DNA of 64,000 bases, from contig CBDETM010000002.1 of NCBI GenBank assembly GCA_965242905.1, forward strand, positions 1,798,001 to 1,862,000. The letters are read 5' to 3'. The stretch comes from Bin5 sp965242905 (lineage in GTDB: Bacteria; Chloroflexota; Anaerolineae; Caldilineales; Caldilineaceae). Under the pieces are notes generated by a model. That model ran no database searches, was not told the origin of the DNA, and worked only from the letters and a program-made list of their open reading frames with translations. Numbering within the stretch: the stretch's first letter is position 1; each line of letters opens with the position of its first letter. Positions 24,556-33,486 of this stretch are shown piece by piece. A program made the position numbers and the translations under genes.

Positions 24556-24941
24556 TTATACAGATTGGATAAAATTGTAAAGTACCGGTTCTCCTGTACC
24601 CGGTTCCACTTGGAACTCGCGAGGCGACATGCTAAGCGGCGCGATACCACTGTCCGCGTGCAAACTGAACATCTTGCAGGCGCTCGACTTCGAAAACAAG
24701 ACGCCAAGCGACGCTATTCCGTCCCAACTGAGCGGGCGGGCGGCGGCTGTCATGCGTTGCGCCAAGCCTGCTACTGCGACTTGTCCCTCGGGAGGCTTCG
24801 ATAGGATCAGGCACTCATGCGAACCGCCTCCCGTACTTGCAATATATGGCTATAGGCATGAAACAGGCCTGCGTCGATAAGCGATACGCAACCGCACTCA
24901 GCCAGAACCTCACACCAAGCTGATTCCTTACGGAGGCACCG
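24556..24941. other. Intergenic region between the IS element and the ankyrin gene
   Basis: No supported gene. It should contain the ankyrin-gene promoter or the one displaced by the IS insertion. I see no clear -35/-10 pair or hairpin to report. Confidence 0.4.
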
Positions 24942-27900
24942 ATGATGAACATCGAAATGTCCTTTCAGAAGTCAAAGATGGCCGGGGTATTTTTGCTGAC
25001 CGTACTACTTAGTTGTACAGCGACGGTCCTGCCATTGGGGCTCGCAAACACGGCAGCCGCGCAAGAAGGGGACGCCAAGTCCGAGACGGCACTCCAGTCT
25101 GTTCCTAGCCTGCAGGCCTGCCAGGCAGGAATGGCACTAAGTCAAGGAGAGAGTTGCCACGTTAGCGGGAGTGCCGTAACAGTCGTTGTCGGAAGCACGT
25201 CAGCATGCCTCGCCTATTTTGAACCCGCTCTCCTGTTCGTTTGTCACGCCGAGCACATCGATTCATCTGCAGTCCTGTCCGCCAGCAGAGTTGGCGACAG
25301 CAGGTGGATCATTGACGAGCTTGCCGCTAAGCCTGGCAGTTGCGGAGAACTGCACGAAATACACGACACAGTGCGGCTGGGCAGAGCGGATTGGGTTTCC
25401 TGTCTCGCTGCGACCGATGTGGAGCTAAACGCATGTGACGACGAATATACCACTCCTCTCAGTATTGCGGCGGAGAAAGGGTCCAGCGAGTTAGTGCAGA
25501 TTCTTGTTGCTGCCGGCGCCGACACCAACGTGCTGGATGGCTTCGGTGAATCGCCACTCCACATTGCACAGAGGAACGACGCTGCGGAGGTTGTGGAGGT
25601 ACTCGTTGCTGCCGGTGCTGAAGGCGAGGGTTTGCCTTGTCTGCATGCAGAGAGCGTATTGGAGGCGGATGAAGAGACCGAGATGTTGCTTGGTTTTCTG
25701 CTTATGTACGTTATCCTCGAAGAGTCCGGAGAACTTGACGCTGCGATCACCGAGATGTCGCAGGAGGTTGTTTCGTCTCTGGCAGAGGTATTCAGCGAGG
25801 AAGGTTCGGACATTGAGACGCAAGCTTTGGGCGACACATCCCTGAACATCGTTATTGAAGAGCTTGTACAGATCACCGTCAAGTACACCTTGCCGGTGCT
25901 AACCGCCGAAGGTGTCGATACCGGTATTGAAGATGAGGTTGCCGAGTTCCTGCTGACCGGTATGTCGGAAGACGCAGATTTGGAGGCTGGCATCGCAGAG
26001 TTGCAGAACAACGGATTTTACGACGACAAGACAGCAGATGCGATCACAGCATTTGTCCGCAGCTTTCCGGCGGGACTGGCTGAGATCCTCGTCGCTGCGA
26101 GCGCAGGTGCTGCGGTTGAAGAACCTATCAAGGCTCTCTCGCAGAGTCTGGTGACGGATTATGCCGGCATTCTTGCTGCCGCCGGCTCAGAAGTTGACCC
26201 AGCCGTCCTCGGGCAGACGCCCCTGCAGTTGGCGATAGAGTACATAATCTCCGAGACTTTGCGCGTGTTCCTCTCCGAAGAGATCGTTCAGACCCTCATC
26301 TCAGCGACGGGATCCGAATTTGACAACAGCCTGCTCCAAGTCATGGGCCTAGTCCAGAAAGAAGAGCCAGAAGAAGAGTTCCGCATTTGGGGTGAATTCC
26401 CTTTGTTCGACGCGATAGAGCATGGCGACCCCGATATAGTGCGCCTCCTGGTGAACACGGGTGCTGACGTCAACGCAGCTGCAGGCTTCGGCGGCAATAC
26501 GGCCCTTCATGAAGCCGTAGCACAGGGCAGTGCGGAGATCGTGCAGGTCCTCGTCGATGCTGGCGCGGACATCGAAGCGAAAGGATTCATGGGTCGCACG
26601 CCCCTTTCTCTCGCCGCCGAGGAAGGCGCGTCAGAGATCATGAAGGTCCTGCTGGGCCGAGCGCCGGACTCAGCCACGGCGGCAAGTGGCGACGGCCAGA
26701 AGGCTGCATCACCGTCAGCGATTGGAAGCAAGGCGCTCTTCGCCGCCATCGAGTCTGACAACGCGGCGATGGTAAGACTTCTGGTGGAAGCGGGTGCAGA
26801 CGTCAACGCAGCTGAAGGTTTCGGCGGCAATACGCCTTTGCATGAAGCCGTTGAGGAGGGCAATGCAGAGATCGTGCAGATTCTCGTCGATGCTGGCGCG
26901 GACATCGAAGCCGAAGGATTCATGGATCAAACACCACTTAGCCTTGCGGCGGAGGAAGGCGCGTCAGAAATCTTGCAGATCCTGCTCGGGCAGAGCGCAG
27001 ACAACGGCACGCAAGAGGGCGAGGACAAGCAAGCGCCGGCGATCGGAAGCGAGGCGCTCTTCACCGCGATCGAGAAGGGCGACGTGGAGACGGTCAGGCT
27101 TCTGGTGGAAGCCGGTGCGGACGTCAACGCAGCTGAAGGCTTCGGCGGCAATACGCCCCTTCACGAAGCCGTGAAGAAAGGCGACGTGGAGATCGTGAAG
27201 ATCCTGGTCGCCGCCGGCGCGGACGTCAATGCAGAAGGCTATTTTGACCGTACGCCCCTCACTCTTGCAACTGAAGAAGGTGCGACAGAGATTCTGCAGA
27301 TTCTGCTGGGGACGGGCCCAGACGCTGACACGTCAGTGGGCGGCGAAGACAAGGAAGCTGCATCGACGCCATCAGTTGGAAGTGAGGCGCTCTATTCCGC
27401 AATAGAGAAGGGTAATGTCGAGATGGTGCGGATTCTGGTTGAAGCGGGTGCGGACATCAACGCAGCCGATGGCTTCGGCGGCAATACGCCCCTTCATGAA
27501 GCGGTGGAGCAGGGCGACGCGGAGATCGTGAGGATCCTGGTCGCTGCCGGCGCGGACGTCCATGCAGAAGGCTATTTTGATCGCACGCCCCTCACTCTTG
27601 CGGCTGAAGAAGGTGCGACAGAGATTCTGCAGATTCTGCTGGGGACGGGCCCGGACGCTGACACGTCAGTGGGCGGCGAAGACAAGGAAGCTGTATCGAC
27701 GCCATCAGTTGGAAGTGAGGCGCTCTATACCGCAATAGAGAAGGGTGATGTCGAGATGGTGCGGCTTCTGGTTGAAGCGGGTGCGGACATCAACGCAGCC
27801 GAGGGCTTCGGCGGCAACACGCCCCTTCACGAAGCCGTGAAGAAAGGCGACTTGGAGATCGTGAAGATCCTGGTCGCTGCCGGCGCGGATGTCGAGGCAA

Positions 27901-28010
27901 AGGGCTATTTTGATCGTACGCCCCTCAGTCTTGCGGCCGAGGAAGGCGCAACAGAGATTATGCGCATACTGCTGGGCCTGGGTGAGAGCACAGATACGTC
28001 TGGGGAATAG
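24942..28010 (+). CDS. Large secreted ankyrin-repeat protein
   Basis: A 1022-residue protein with an N-terminal signal peptide ('MAGVFLLTVLLSCTATVLP' then 'TAAAQEG'), so it is exported. A Cys-containing N-terminal domain follows (residues about 42-160). Ankyrin repeats lie at about 165-225, then an acidic, non-repetitive stretch of about 250 residues with little similarity to ankyrin. The protein ends in five tandem modules of about 107-112 residues from about residue 483. Each module holds three ankyrin repeats plus an acidic linker and is marked by 'GFGGNTPLHEAV'. Ankyrin arrays mediate protein-protein contact; in symbionts, secreted versions can target host proteins. A start at ATG 24942 or 24945 fits a GGAGG at about 24931. 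The last two modules are nearly identical. Confidence 0.88.
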   Translation: MMNIEMSFQKSKMAGVFLLTVLLSCTATVLPLGLANTAAAQEGDAKSETALQSVPSLQACQAGMALSQGESCHVSGSAVTVVVGSTSACLAYFEPALLFVCHAEHIDSSAVLSASRVGDSRWIIDELAAKPGSCGELHEIHDTVRLGRADWVSCLAATDVELNACDDEYTTPLSIAAEKGSSELVQILVAAGADTNVLDGFGESPLHIAQRNDAAEVVEVLVAAGAEGEGLPCLHAESVLEADEETEMLLGFLLMYVILEESGELDAAITEMSQEVVSSLAEVFSEEGSDIETQALGDTSLNIVIEELVQITVKYTLPVLTAEGVDTGIEDEVAEFLLTGMSEDADLEAGIAELQNNGFYDDKTADAITAFVRSFPAGLAEILVAASAGAAVEEPIKALSQSLVTDYAGILAAAGSEVDPAVLGQTPLQLAIEYIISETLRVFLSEEIVQTLISATGSEFDNSLLQVMGLVQKEEPEEEFRIWGEFPLFDAIEHGDPDIVRLLVNTGADVNAAAGFGGNTALHEAVAQGSAEIVQVLVDAGADIEAKGFMGRTPLSLAAEEGASEIMKVLLGRAPDSATAASGDGQKAASPSAIGSKALFAAIESDNAAMVRLLVEAGADVNAAEGFGGNTPLHEAVEEGNAEIVQILVDAGADIEAEGFMDQTPLSLAAEEGASEILQILLGQSADNGTQEGEDKQAPAIGSEALFTAIEKGDVETVRLLVEAGADVNAAEGFGGNTPLHEAVKKGDVEIVKILVAAGADVNAEGYFDRTPLTLATEEGATEILQILLGTGPDADTSVGGEDKEAASTPSVGSEALYSAIEKGNVEMVRILVEAGADINAADGFGGNTPLHEAVEQGDAEIVRILVAAGADVHAEGYFDRTPLTLAAEEGATEILQILLGTGPDADTSVGGEDKEAVSTPSVGSEALYTAIEKGDVEMVRLLVEAGADINAAEGFGGNTPLHEAVKKGDLEIVKILVAAGADVEAKGYFDRTPLSLAAEEGATEIMRILLGLGESTDTSGE
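26724..28010 (+). repeat. In-gene tandem duplication of ankyrin modules (period about 321-333 bp)
   Basis: Module starts (the GGAAGC/GGAAGT of 'GS.AL') occur at 26724, 27045, 27378 and 27711, giving spacings of 321, 333 and 333 bases. The 27378 and 27711 copies share long identical stretches, including the acidic linker, so they are a recent duplication. A more diverged first module begins near 26391. Confidence 0.85.
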
Positions 28011-28066
28011 GCACCCGCGGTGCCGCATGATCCACGAAGTAACCGAAGGAGTGTTTCCCTGCGCCG

Positions 28067-28281
28067 GTGAACAGCACGTATTCGTGGTCCTCACCTGTAA
28101 AGATGCAGGCCCTTGTCAGCGTCGAATTCTCCGACGGACTCACATTCGCCAAGATCTGGGAACGCAGCCGACCTCCGCTCCAGTTCATGAGTACGGCCCC
28201 GGCATCGGGTGAATGCGAGTTGTACCTCACTGCGGTCTCGGAAACAGACTTCTACACGTTTTCCGTCACCATAGACACGTA
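28067..28281 (+). pseudogene. Coding-like fragment, possible remnant of a secreted-protein C-terminus
   Basis: A 71-codon frame contains 'SVEFSDGLTFAKIWERSRPP' and ends 'ECELYLTAVSETDFYTFSV'. Its alternating hydrophobic pattern resembles a beta-sandwich extracellular domain tail. It has no ribosome binding site, a doubtful GTG start and no upstream partner, so I treat it as a possible gene remnant. Confidence 0.25.
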
Positions 28282-28282
28282 G

Positions 28283-28505
28283 TCACGGTAGCCAACAGAA
28301 TCGCCCACACTCACTCTTGACGCCGAGCTCTGCAGCGTCTTCTTCGACAGCTTCTTCGGCGAAGATCGCCGATAAGGTGCGGGCGGCGAAGCGACTCTCT
28401 GCGATGAGCCGGCCCTTCACAGACCTGGTGAACCGCTCCAACACACTGCTTAGCTCGCGCTCCGTATATGGGGACCAGTATACATAACTCCTTTGCTGTC
28501 CATGC
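28283..28505 (-). pseudogene. Coding-like fragment on the minus strand, possible decayed gene end
   Basis: The frame ending at 28283 reads 'YVYWSPYTERELSSVLERF' and 'LIAESRFAARTLSAIFAEEA'. This is regular amphipathic helical sequence unlike a random shadow frame. It has no start codon with a site, and its upstream part would be antisense to the DUF2339 gene. It may be the end of a gene truncated by rearrangement. No family is recognised. Confidence 0.25.
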
Positions 28506-28526
28506 AGACCCTCAGGGAGAGTGGAG

Positions 28527-30527
28527 ATGAACTGTTTTAGCTGTGGGCGTGAAGTTTCGTCAGGCGACAACACTTGCCCCCATTGCGATGCCGACCTGGG
28601 ATACGCCGGCGTCTGGTCCGAATCCAAGTCGTCAGAAGGCGACGATTTGCATGGCGTCATTGCCGGTCTGCAGTCGCAGATCAGCCGGTTGCAAGCGCAG
28701 ATGATCCGGCAGGGGCAGCGCATCGACGCTCTCGAAAACGCCTCCCCAGACCTTACCCCAGAAAGACCGCCCTCAGAGGCGACGAGCCAGACAGCCGGCC
28801 CGGTCGAAGCGCCTGCAGGCACCGCACAGGCGCCCGCTGCTCAGCAGCCGGCCTCGACCACAGCGCCTCCCGCTGATGAGAAGAGAGCCCCGTCCTCCCG
28901 CGACTGGGAATGGTTGGTAGGGGGCAACTGGCTAGCCCGCGTCGGCATCCTGGCGCTGATCATCGGGATTGGCTTTTTTCTTAAACTGGCCTTCGACAAT
29001 GACTGGATTGGGGAGACTGGGCGGGTAGTCTTGGGACTCTTGGTTGGGGCAGCCCTACTCGGCGGCGGCGAGCTCTGGGCTCGCAGGTATCCGGCGTGGG
29101 CCCAGGCGGTCACGGGTGGCGGTCTAGCCATCTTGTACCTATCCATATACGCCGCCCACGTTCTCTATTTTCTGGTCCCGGCAACGACTGCCCTGGCACT
29201 ATCCAGCCTTGTGACCCTGGCCGCTGCCGCTCTGGCGCTGCGCCATGATGCGCGGGCCGTTGCCGTCCTCGGGATTCTGGGCGGGTTCGCCACGCCACTG
29301 TTCCTGGCCGACAGATTGCCGGGGCATTGGGAGATACTCGCCTACGTGCTGATGCTGGATCTGGGCGTCCTGGCCCTCGCCGTCGCCCGCAACTGGCGCT
29401 GGTTCACCCTGCTGGCCCTGCTCGGTTCCCTGGCGCTCTTCGGATTCTGGTATGAGGAGCTGAACCCCGACCTGGTGCTAGCCCAGGTGGGCATCACTCT
29501 CATATTCCTGATATTCGTGGCGGCGACGACACTGTTTCACCTGTTCTGGCGCCGCCCCCCGAAGTTCCTCGACCAGTGCCTGATCGTGTTGAACGGGATG
29601 GCTTACTTCGGAATCAGCTACGGCATACTGCACGAAGAGTACCGCGCCTGGATAGGCGGGTTCACCTTGCTGCTGGCCTTGTTCTACGGCATCTTGGGGT
29701 TCGGGATTCTGGCCCAGTACCGGGAACAGGTGCGGCTCAGTCTCTTTACCCTGGGAATGGCCCTGGTCTTTCTGATCATAGCCGTTCCCGTGCAGCTTGA
29801 CGGCCCTTGGGTCACCATACTCTGGGCGGCGCAGATGGTCGTCCTGGTCTGGCTGTCCTTCTTACTGAGAGTTCCACAACTGCGCTGGGCGGCTCTCGTC
29901 ATCCTCGCTCTGGTTTCCCTTCAATTGATCGTAAGCTACTTCGCGCCGATTCTCTTCCGTCAAATCATAAGCTACTTCATCACGCCCGACTGGGAGACAG
30001 CCTTTTTCGGCGAGGACCGCACCTATTGGCCGCTGGCAAACCGGCGATTCATGGCGCCTGCTGCCGCGATCGCCGCGACTTTCCTGTCGGCCATTTTCAC
30101 GCAGCGTTGGGGAGGCCGGTCTGCATCTCGCGGGGACGCCATTATCGCCCCGATTCTGCTGGTCACGGGCAACGGCCTGACGCTGGTCGCGCTCAGCACT
30201 GAGCTGATAGACGCGGTGAACCGGGGTTTCTTCGCCATTGATCCGGAAACCGCCGGCAATGTGATCAGCCTGTCTTTGAGCGCGTTGTGGGCCCTGTACG
30301 CGGCGGCACTGATTGTCCTGGGTATCGTGCGCAGTAGTCGCTGGCCGCGGCTGGCCGGGTTGGGGTTGCTGGCAGTGCCTGTCGCCAAACTTTTCCTCTA
30401 CGACGCATTCAGCCTGGGACTGGCATACCGAGTGACCGCTTTCATCGGCTTGGGCGTGCTGCTTGTCATCGGCGGGTTCCTGTACCAGCGCCACGGCAAG
30501 GTAATTCGAGGATTTCTGTTGGAGTGA
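28527..30527 (+). CDS. DUF2339 multi-pass membrane protein with N-terminal zinc ribbon
   Basis: A 666-residue protein. A zinc ribbon at the start ('NCFSCGREVS...CPHCDADLG') is followed by a coiled coil ('LQSQISRLQAQMIRQGQRID') and a Pro/Ala-rich linker (about 80-120). About 16-18 hydrophobic segments follow, in the pattern of DUF2339. These include the signature 'WLVGGNWLARVGILALIIGI' and 'GGFATPLFL'. DUF2339 proteins are widespread with unknown function; links to the cell envelope are often suggested. ATG at 28527 has GGGAGA about seven bases upstream. GTG at 28521 is too close to the site. Confidence 0.88.
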   Translation: MNCFSCGREVSSGDNTCPHCDADLGYAGVWSESKSSEGDDLHGVIAGLQSQISRLQAQMIRQGQRIDALENASPDLTPERPPSEATSQTAGPVEAPAGTAQAPAAQQPASTTAPPADEKRAPSSRDWEWLVGGNWLARVGILALIIGIGFFLKLAFDNDWIGETGRVVLGLLVGAALLGGGELWARRYPAWAQAVTGGGLAILYLSIYAAHVLYFLVPATTALALSSLVTLAAAALALRHDARAVAVLGILGGFATPLFLADRLPGHWEILAYVLMLDLGVLALAVARNWRWFTLLALLGSLALFGFWYEELNPDLVLAQVGITLIFLIFVAATTLFHLFWRRPPKFLDQCLIVLNGMAYFGISYGILHEEYRAWIGGFTLLLALFYGILGFGILAQYREQVRLSLFTLGMALVFLIIAVPVQLDGPWVTILWAAQMVVLVWLSFLLRVPQLRWAALVILALVSLQLIVSYFAPILFRQIISYFITPDWETAFFGEDRTYWPLANRRFMAPAAAIAATFLSAIFTQRWGGRSASRGDAIIAPILLVTGNGLTLVALSTELIDAVNRGFFAIDPETAGNVISLSLSALWALYAAALIVLGIVRSSRWPRLAGLGLLAVPVAKLFLYDAFSLGLAYRVTAFIGLGVLLVIGGFLYQRHGKVIRGFLLE

Positions 30528-31272
30528 GTCCGGATCGTGTCTGTCTGCCCGGCCTGCGCTCGACAGGATTTGCCGTTCACAGAGACTCGTAGGCCATTCA
30601 ACCCCACCTTGCTGGGACAGGTCGACAGCGGACAGTCGCCACTGACTCGGTCCGGGTCCATGTATGCCAGGCATCGTAGCCCGCGGCAAGTCGTTCAGTA
30701 GGCCGTCAGGCAGCAGCCATACTCCAGCCCAAGGGGATGGCCCGGCGCAGACATACTCCAGGCAGACCAGCGCCTGGCTCAAGTACGACGCGGACATGGC
30801 TAACGGGTGCATCGCAGCTTTGGGAAAAGGTCTGGCCTGGTATTCATGCCGGCGGTGGCTGAAATTGTTTGCCGGCTTTTGGAGAGACGCAGGGCAGGCA
30901 CCAGGCCGGGCCTTACCGTAGGGTCCGTTGATTGGAGGAAACGCGGGGGCAGGCCTTGTGCCTGCCGCTACGGAGACTTGATGGGATTGACGGGAGGTGA
31001 TCAGGCGAAACTCTGTAACTACCAACCCATGTTCTGTGTGTGTACTGTGTTCAGTCTGTCTGGGGAAATGTACTGTCAGTATTTCTATTGCGGGCTCGCG
31101 ATAGTCATAGCGGTGGACGTTGGGTATGTATGGGCGTTGCCTCGCCTGTCTTGCCTGCGCTGGCACATACTTGGAATCTGCCAAGACGCGGGGGAAGCCC
31201 GGCCGCCGCGAGACGACGCCTTCAAATTCGCCACACATTGCTACGGCGCGGACAGGAGAGGGGGCGTTGCGG
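30528..31272. repeat. Interspersed intergenic repeat, copy B; no gene in 30528-31272
   Basis: The gap has no supported gene. Positions about 30850-30985 match 41828-41950, with shared TGAAATTGTTTGCC and CTTTTGGAGAG and then an ACCGTA and 'TGATGGGA' pattern. Positions about 31017-31274 match copy A at 7631-7895. It therefore appears to join both halves of the repeat family. Short palindromic GGCAGGC/GCCTGCC tracts lie at 30950-30970. Confidence 0.65.
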
Positions 31273-32241
31273 TCAGCTATTTCCGTTGGCGGGCGCAGTT
31301 CTGGTGCGGAGCCAGCGCTCGCGTTGAACTGGGTCGGAGATGGCGCGCAGGGAGGCGGCGAGCAGGTTGAGGCTGAGGGTGGTGAGGAAGATGGTGAGGC
31401 CGGGGAAGGCGACGATCCACCATGCGGAAGTGATGTACTGGCGGCCGCCGGCAATCATGAGACCCCAGGAGGACCGGGGCAACTGGATGCCGAAGCCGAG
31501 AAAGCTCAAACCCGCCTCACTCAGAATGAGGGTTGCCACCTCCAACGTGCCTAAAATGATGAGGGGGGAGGCGACGTTGGGGACGATATGGCGGAAGAGT
31601 ATGCGGGTATGGGTATTTCCAATGGCGATGGCAGCGTCGATGAACGGTGAGTTGCGCAAGGCCAAAGTCTGCCCGCGGGCAAGACGCGTGTAGGCCATCC
31701 ACCTGACAATTGCGAGCACTACGACCAGGTTGAGGAAACCGGATCCGAGCGCGAAGAGCACCAGCAGCGCCAACAGAAGGACGGGGATGCTCATCTGAAT
31801 ATCGACCAGGCGCATGATGATGTCGTCGGCAGCGCCGCGGTAGTAGCCGGCGATGATCCCCAGCAGGGTGCCGATCAGACCGGAGACGAGTGCGCTACTG
31901 AGCCCGACCGTCAACGAGACGCGGGCGCCAAAGATGATGCGGCTGAGGATGTCGCGTCCGAGTGGGTCGGTGCCCAGTATAAAGGGGAAGCCGACCGGCG
32001 AGTCGTTTTCATCCAGGGCGCGTGCCATGGGGGGCATGTTGCGCAGTTTCAGGTCCTGTTCGAGCGGGTCGAAGGGCGCGATCAGTTCAGCGCCGATCGC
32101 CGAAATCAGTACCAGGGCGAGAATCATTATCGCGACGAAGGAGACGGGATCGCGCAGCAGACCGCGCACGATGAGCCAACGGGATGCGCTCTGCGAACGC
32201 GCCGTCTGTTCTTCGGGAAACAACGTTATCTCGTCGGACAT
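31273..32241 (-). CDS. Oligopeptide-type ABC transporter permease (DppC/OppC family)
   Basis: A 322-residue permease with the OppC-type N-terminal segment and about six transmembrane helices. The periplasmic 'FILGTDPLGRDILSRIIFGA' is the hallmark of DppC/OppC proteins. The EAA-like loop is 'AAIAIGNTHTRILFRHIVPN', followed by 'LSEAGLSFLGFGIQLPRSSWG'. It pairs with the DppB-type permease upstream. Start ATG at 32241. No DppD/DppF ATPase genes are adjacent. Confidence 0.92.
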   Translation of the reverse strand: MSDEITLFPEEQTARSQSASRWLIVRGLLRDPVSFVAIMILALVLISAIGAELIAPFDPLEQDLKLRNMPPMARALDENDSPVGFPFILGTDPLGRDILSRIIFGARVSLTVGLSSALVSGLIGTLLGIIAGYYRGAADDIIMRLVDIQMSIPVLLLALLVLFALGSGFLNLVVVLAIVRWMAYTRLARGQTLALRNSPFIDAAIAIGNTHTRILFRHIVPNVASPLIILGTLEVATLILSEAGLSFLGFGIQLPRSSWGLMIAGGRQYITSAWWIVAFPGLTIFLTTLSLNLLAASLRAISDPVQRERWLRTRTAPANGNS

Positions 32242-32315
32242 GGCCGCCTTGACTTCTTGAGGGGAGCGGAGGGGGCGGAAGGCTGCCCGTAACCCTCCAG
32301 GGGGGTACGTACTAT

Positions 32316-32343
32316 GCAGCAGGCAGTGCGCAGCGGGCAGTGC
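32316..32343. repeat. Heptad tandem repeat (four GC-rich 7-bp units)
   Basis: Units GCAGCAG, GCAGTGC, GCAGCGG and GCAGTGC lie between the two permease genes. The period equals that of the AGTGG-type repeats elsewhere in the window, but the unit is more GC-rich. Confidence 0.6.
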
Positions 32344-32350
32344 GTGTGGC

Positions 32351-33268
32351 TCACTGGAAACGGATCCTTGGGTTCAGGTATACATAGCTCAGATCGACAA
32401 GCAGATTGACCACGATCACCATGCAGGCGACCACGAAGACGGTCGCTTCAACCAGCGGCAGGTCTCGCCGTTGCAGGGCTTGCAAGGTCAGATAGCCGAT
32501 GCCCGGCCAGGCGAAGACCGTTTCCACCAGAATTGCCCCATTCAACATAGACGACAGCATATCGCCGCTGATGGTGACGACGGGAATGGCGGCGTTTTTG
32601 AGTGCGTGGACGAAGACGATGCGGCCTTCGGCAAGTCCCTTGGCGCGAGCGACGGTGATGTGGGGCCGGTTCATCTCGTCGAGCATGGCGCTGCGGGTGA
32701 TTTGGGAGATGCGCCCCAGGGGTGAAAGGCAGAGGGTCAGCGTCGGTAACGCCATGTAAGAAAAGCCGCCATAGCCGGACGTCTTGAACCAGCCGAACTG
32801 GACGGCAAAGACGATGATCAACATCAGTGCCATCCAGAAGTCGACCATGGAAACGCCCCCCAGCGAGAGAACGTTGATAATTCTGTCCAGGTAGGTCTGG
32901 GGGCGAAGTGCGGCCGCGGCGCCCAGGAGGATGCCGATGGGCGCGGCCAGCAGGAAGGCTGCTGCGGCCAGTCTGAACGTTGCGGGCAGACGGTCAATTA
33001 CCAGGCGCAGGGACGATGTCTTCTGCCAGAAGGAGTCTCCGAAGTCGAGGAGAATCGCGCGCGCCGCGAATCTGGCGTACTGCACTGGAATCGGATCGTT
33101 GAGGCCAAGCTGATCGCGCACCTGCTGGACGCGTTCTTCGGAGGCTTCGACGCCCACCATGATACGAACGGGATCACCTATCACACGGCCCGCAATGAAG
33201 ACGAATGTGATAACAGCGAAGGCGACGCCGATCGAGTGAATGGAGCGTCGTAGCAGATAGGGAAGAAT
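32351..33268 (-). CDS. Oligopeptide-type ABC transporter permease (DppB/OppB family), probable ATT start
   Basis: A DppB-type permease with family motifs 'VQQVRDQLGLNDPIPVQYARF', 'RAKGLAEGRIVFVHALKNA' and 'ETVFAWPGIGYLTLQAL'. The first in-frame canonical start (GTG 33184) would delete the first transmembrane helix and has no ribosome binding site. The frame upstream encodes that missing segment: 'ILPYLLRRSIHS' followed by 'IGVAFAVITFVFIAGR' and 'VIGDPV'. This matches the family pattern MxxYLLRR...GDPV. The Met position corresponds to ATT at 33268, with AAAGG eight bases upstream, giving 305 residues. Either ATT is used, or a start mutation has occurred. It lies downstream of its binding protein. 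Confidence 0.82.
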   Translation of the reverse strand: MLPYLLRRSIHSIGVAFAVITFVFIAGRVIGDPVRIMVGVEASEERVQQVRDQLGLNDPIPVQYARFAARAILLDFGDSFWQKTSSLRLVIDRLPATFRLAAAAFLLAAPIGILLGAAAALRPQTYLDRIINVLSLGGVSMVDFWMALMLIIVFAVQFGWFKTSGYGGFSYMALPTLTLCLSPLGRISQITRSAMLDEMNRPHITVARAKGLAEGRIVFVHALKNAAIPVVTISGDMLSSMLNGAILVETVFAWPGIGYLTLQALQRRDLPLVEATVFVVACMVIVVNLLVDLSYVYLNPRIRFQ

Positions 33269-33280
33269 CGGACCGGCCTT
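33266..33280 (-). promoter_or_regulatory. Ribosome binding site plus ATT start candidate for the DppB-type permease
   Basis: Reading on the minus strand, AAAGG is followed by eight bases (CCGGTCCG) and ATT, in frame with the permease. No ATG, GTG or TTG occurs in this frame between here and 33184. Confidence 0.5.
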
Positions 33281-33378
33281 TACTGCGGAGGAGCGAGAAG
33301 TGGGGCAAGAGGTAGCGGGAGATGTTCTCTCTTCCCCACTCTCCTCGTCGGAACAGCAGTTATCTCAACTCCGGATGC

Positions 33379-33438
33379 TGCGTATCACGTGTTGCGTTGT
33401 TCCATTTTCGCAGGACATGGCGCAACACGTGATACGCA
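33379..33438. terminator. Perfect 18-bp inverted repeat after the peptide-binding protein gene
   Basis: TGCGTATCACGTGTTGCG (33379-33396) and CGCAACACGTGATACGCA (33421-33438) pair perfectly with a 24-base loop. It sits directly downstream of the binding-protein stop (33487) and upstream of the DppB-type start (33268). It is a strong candidate for an intercistronic attenuator or mRNA 3'-end protector. There is no U-tract for a classical intrinsic terminator. Confidence 0.8.
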
Positions 33439-33486
33439 TTCCATTGACAAGCTTTGACGGGCTGTTCAATCTCAGCCCTTTACTCT

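Noticed and set aside
25244..26011. A Ser-rich 255-codon minus-strand frame
   Set aside because: Antisense shadow of the ankyrin gene with low-complexity Ser/Ala composition.
29862..31454. A 530-codon minus-strand frame across the DUF2339 gene end and the repeat region
   Set aside because: It combines antisense sequence with intergenic repeat and overlaps two real genes; the composition is not protein-like.
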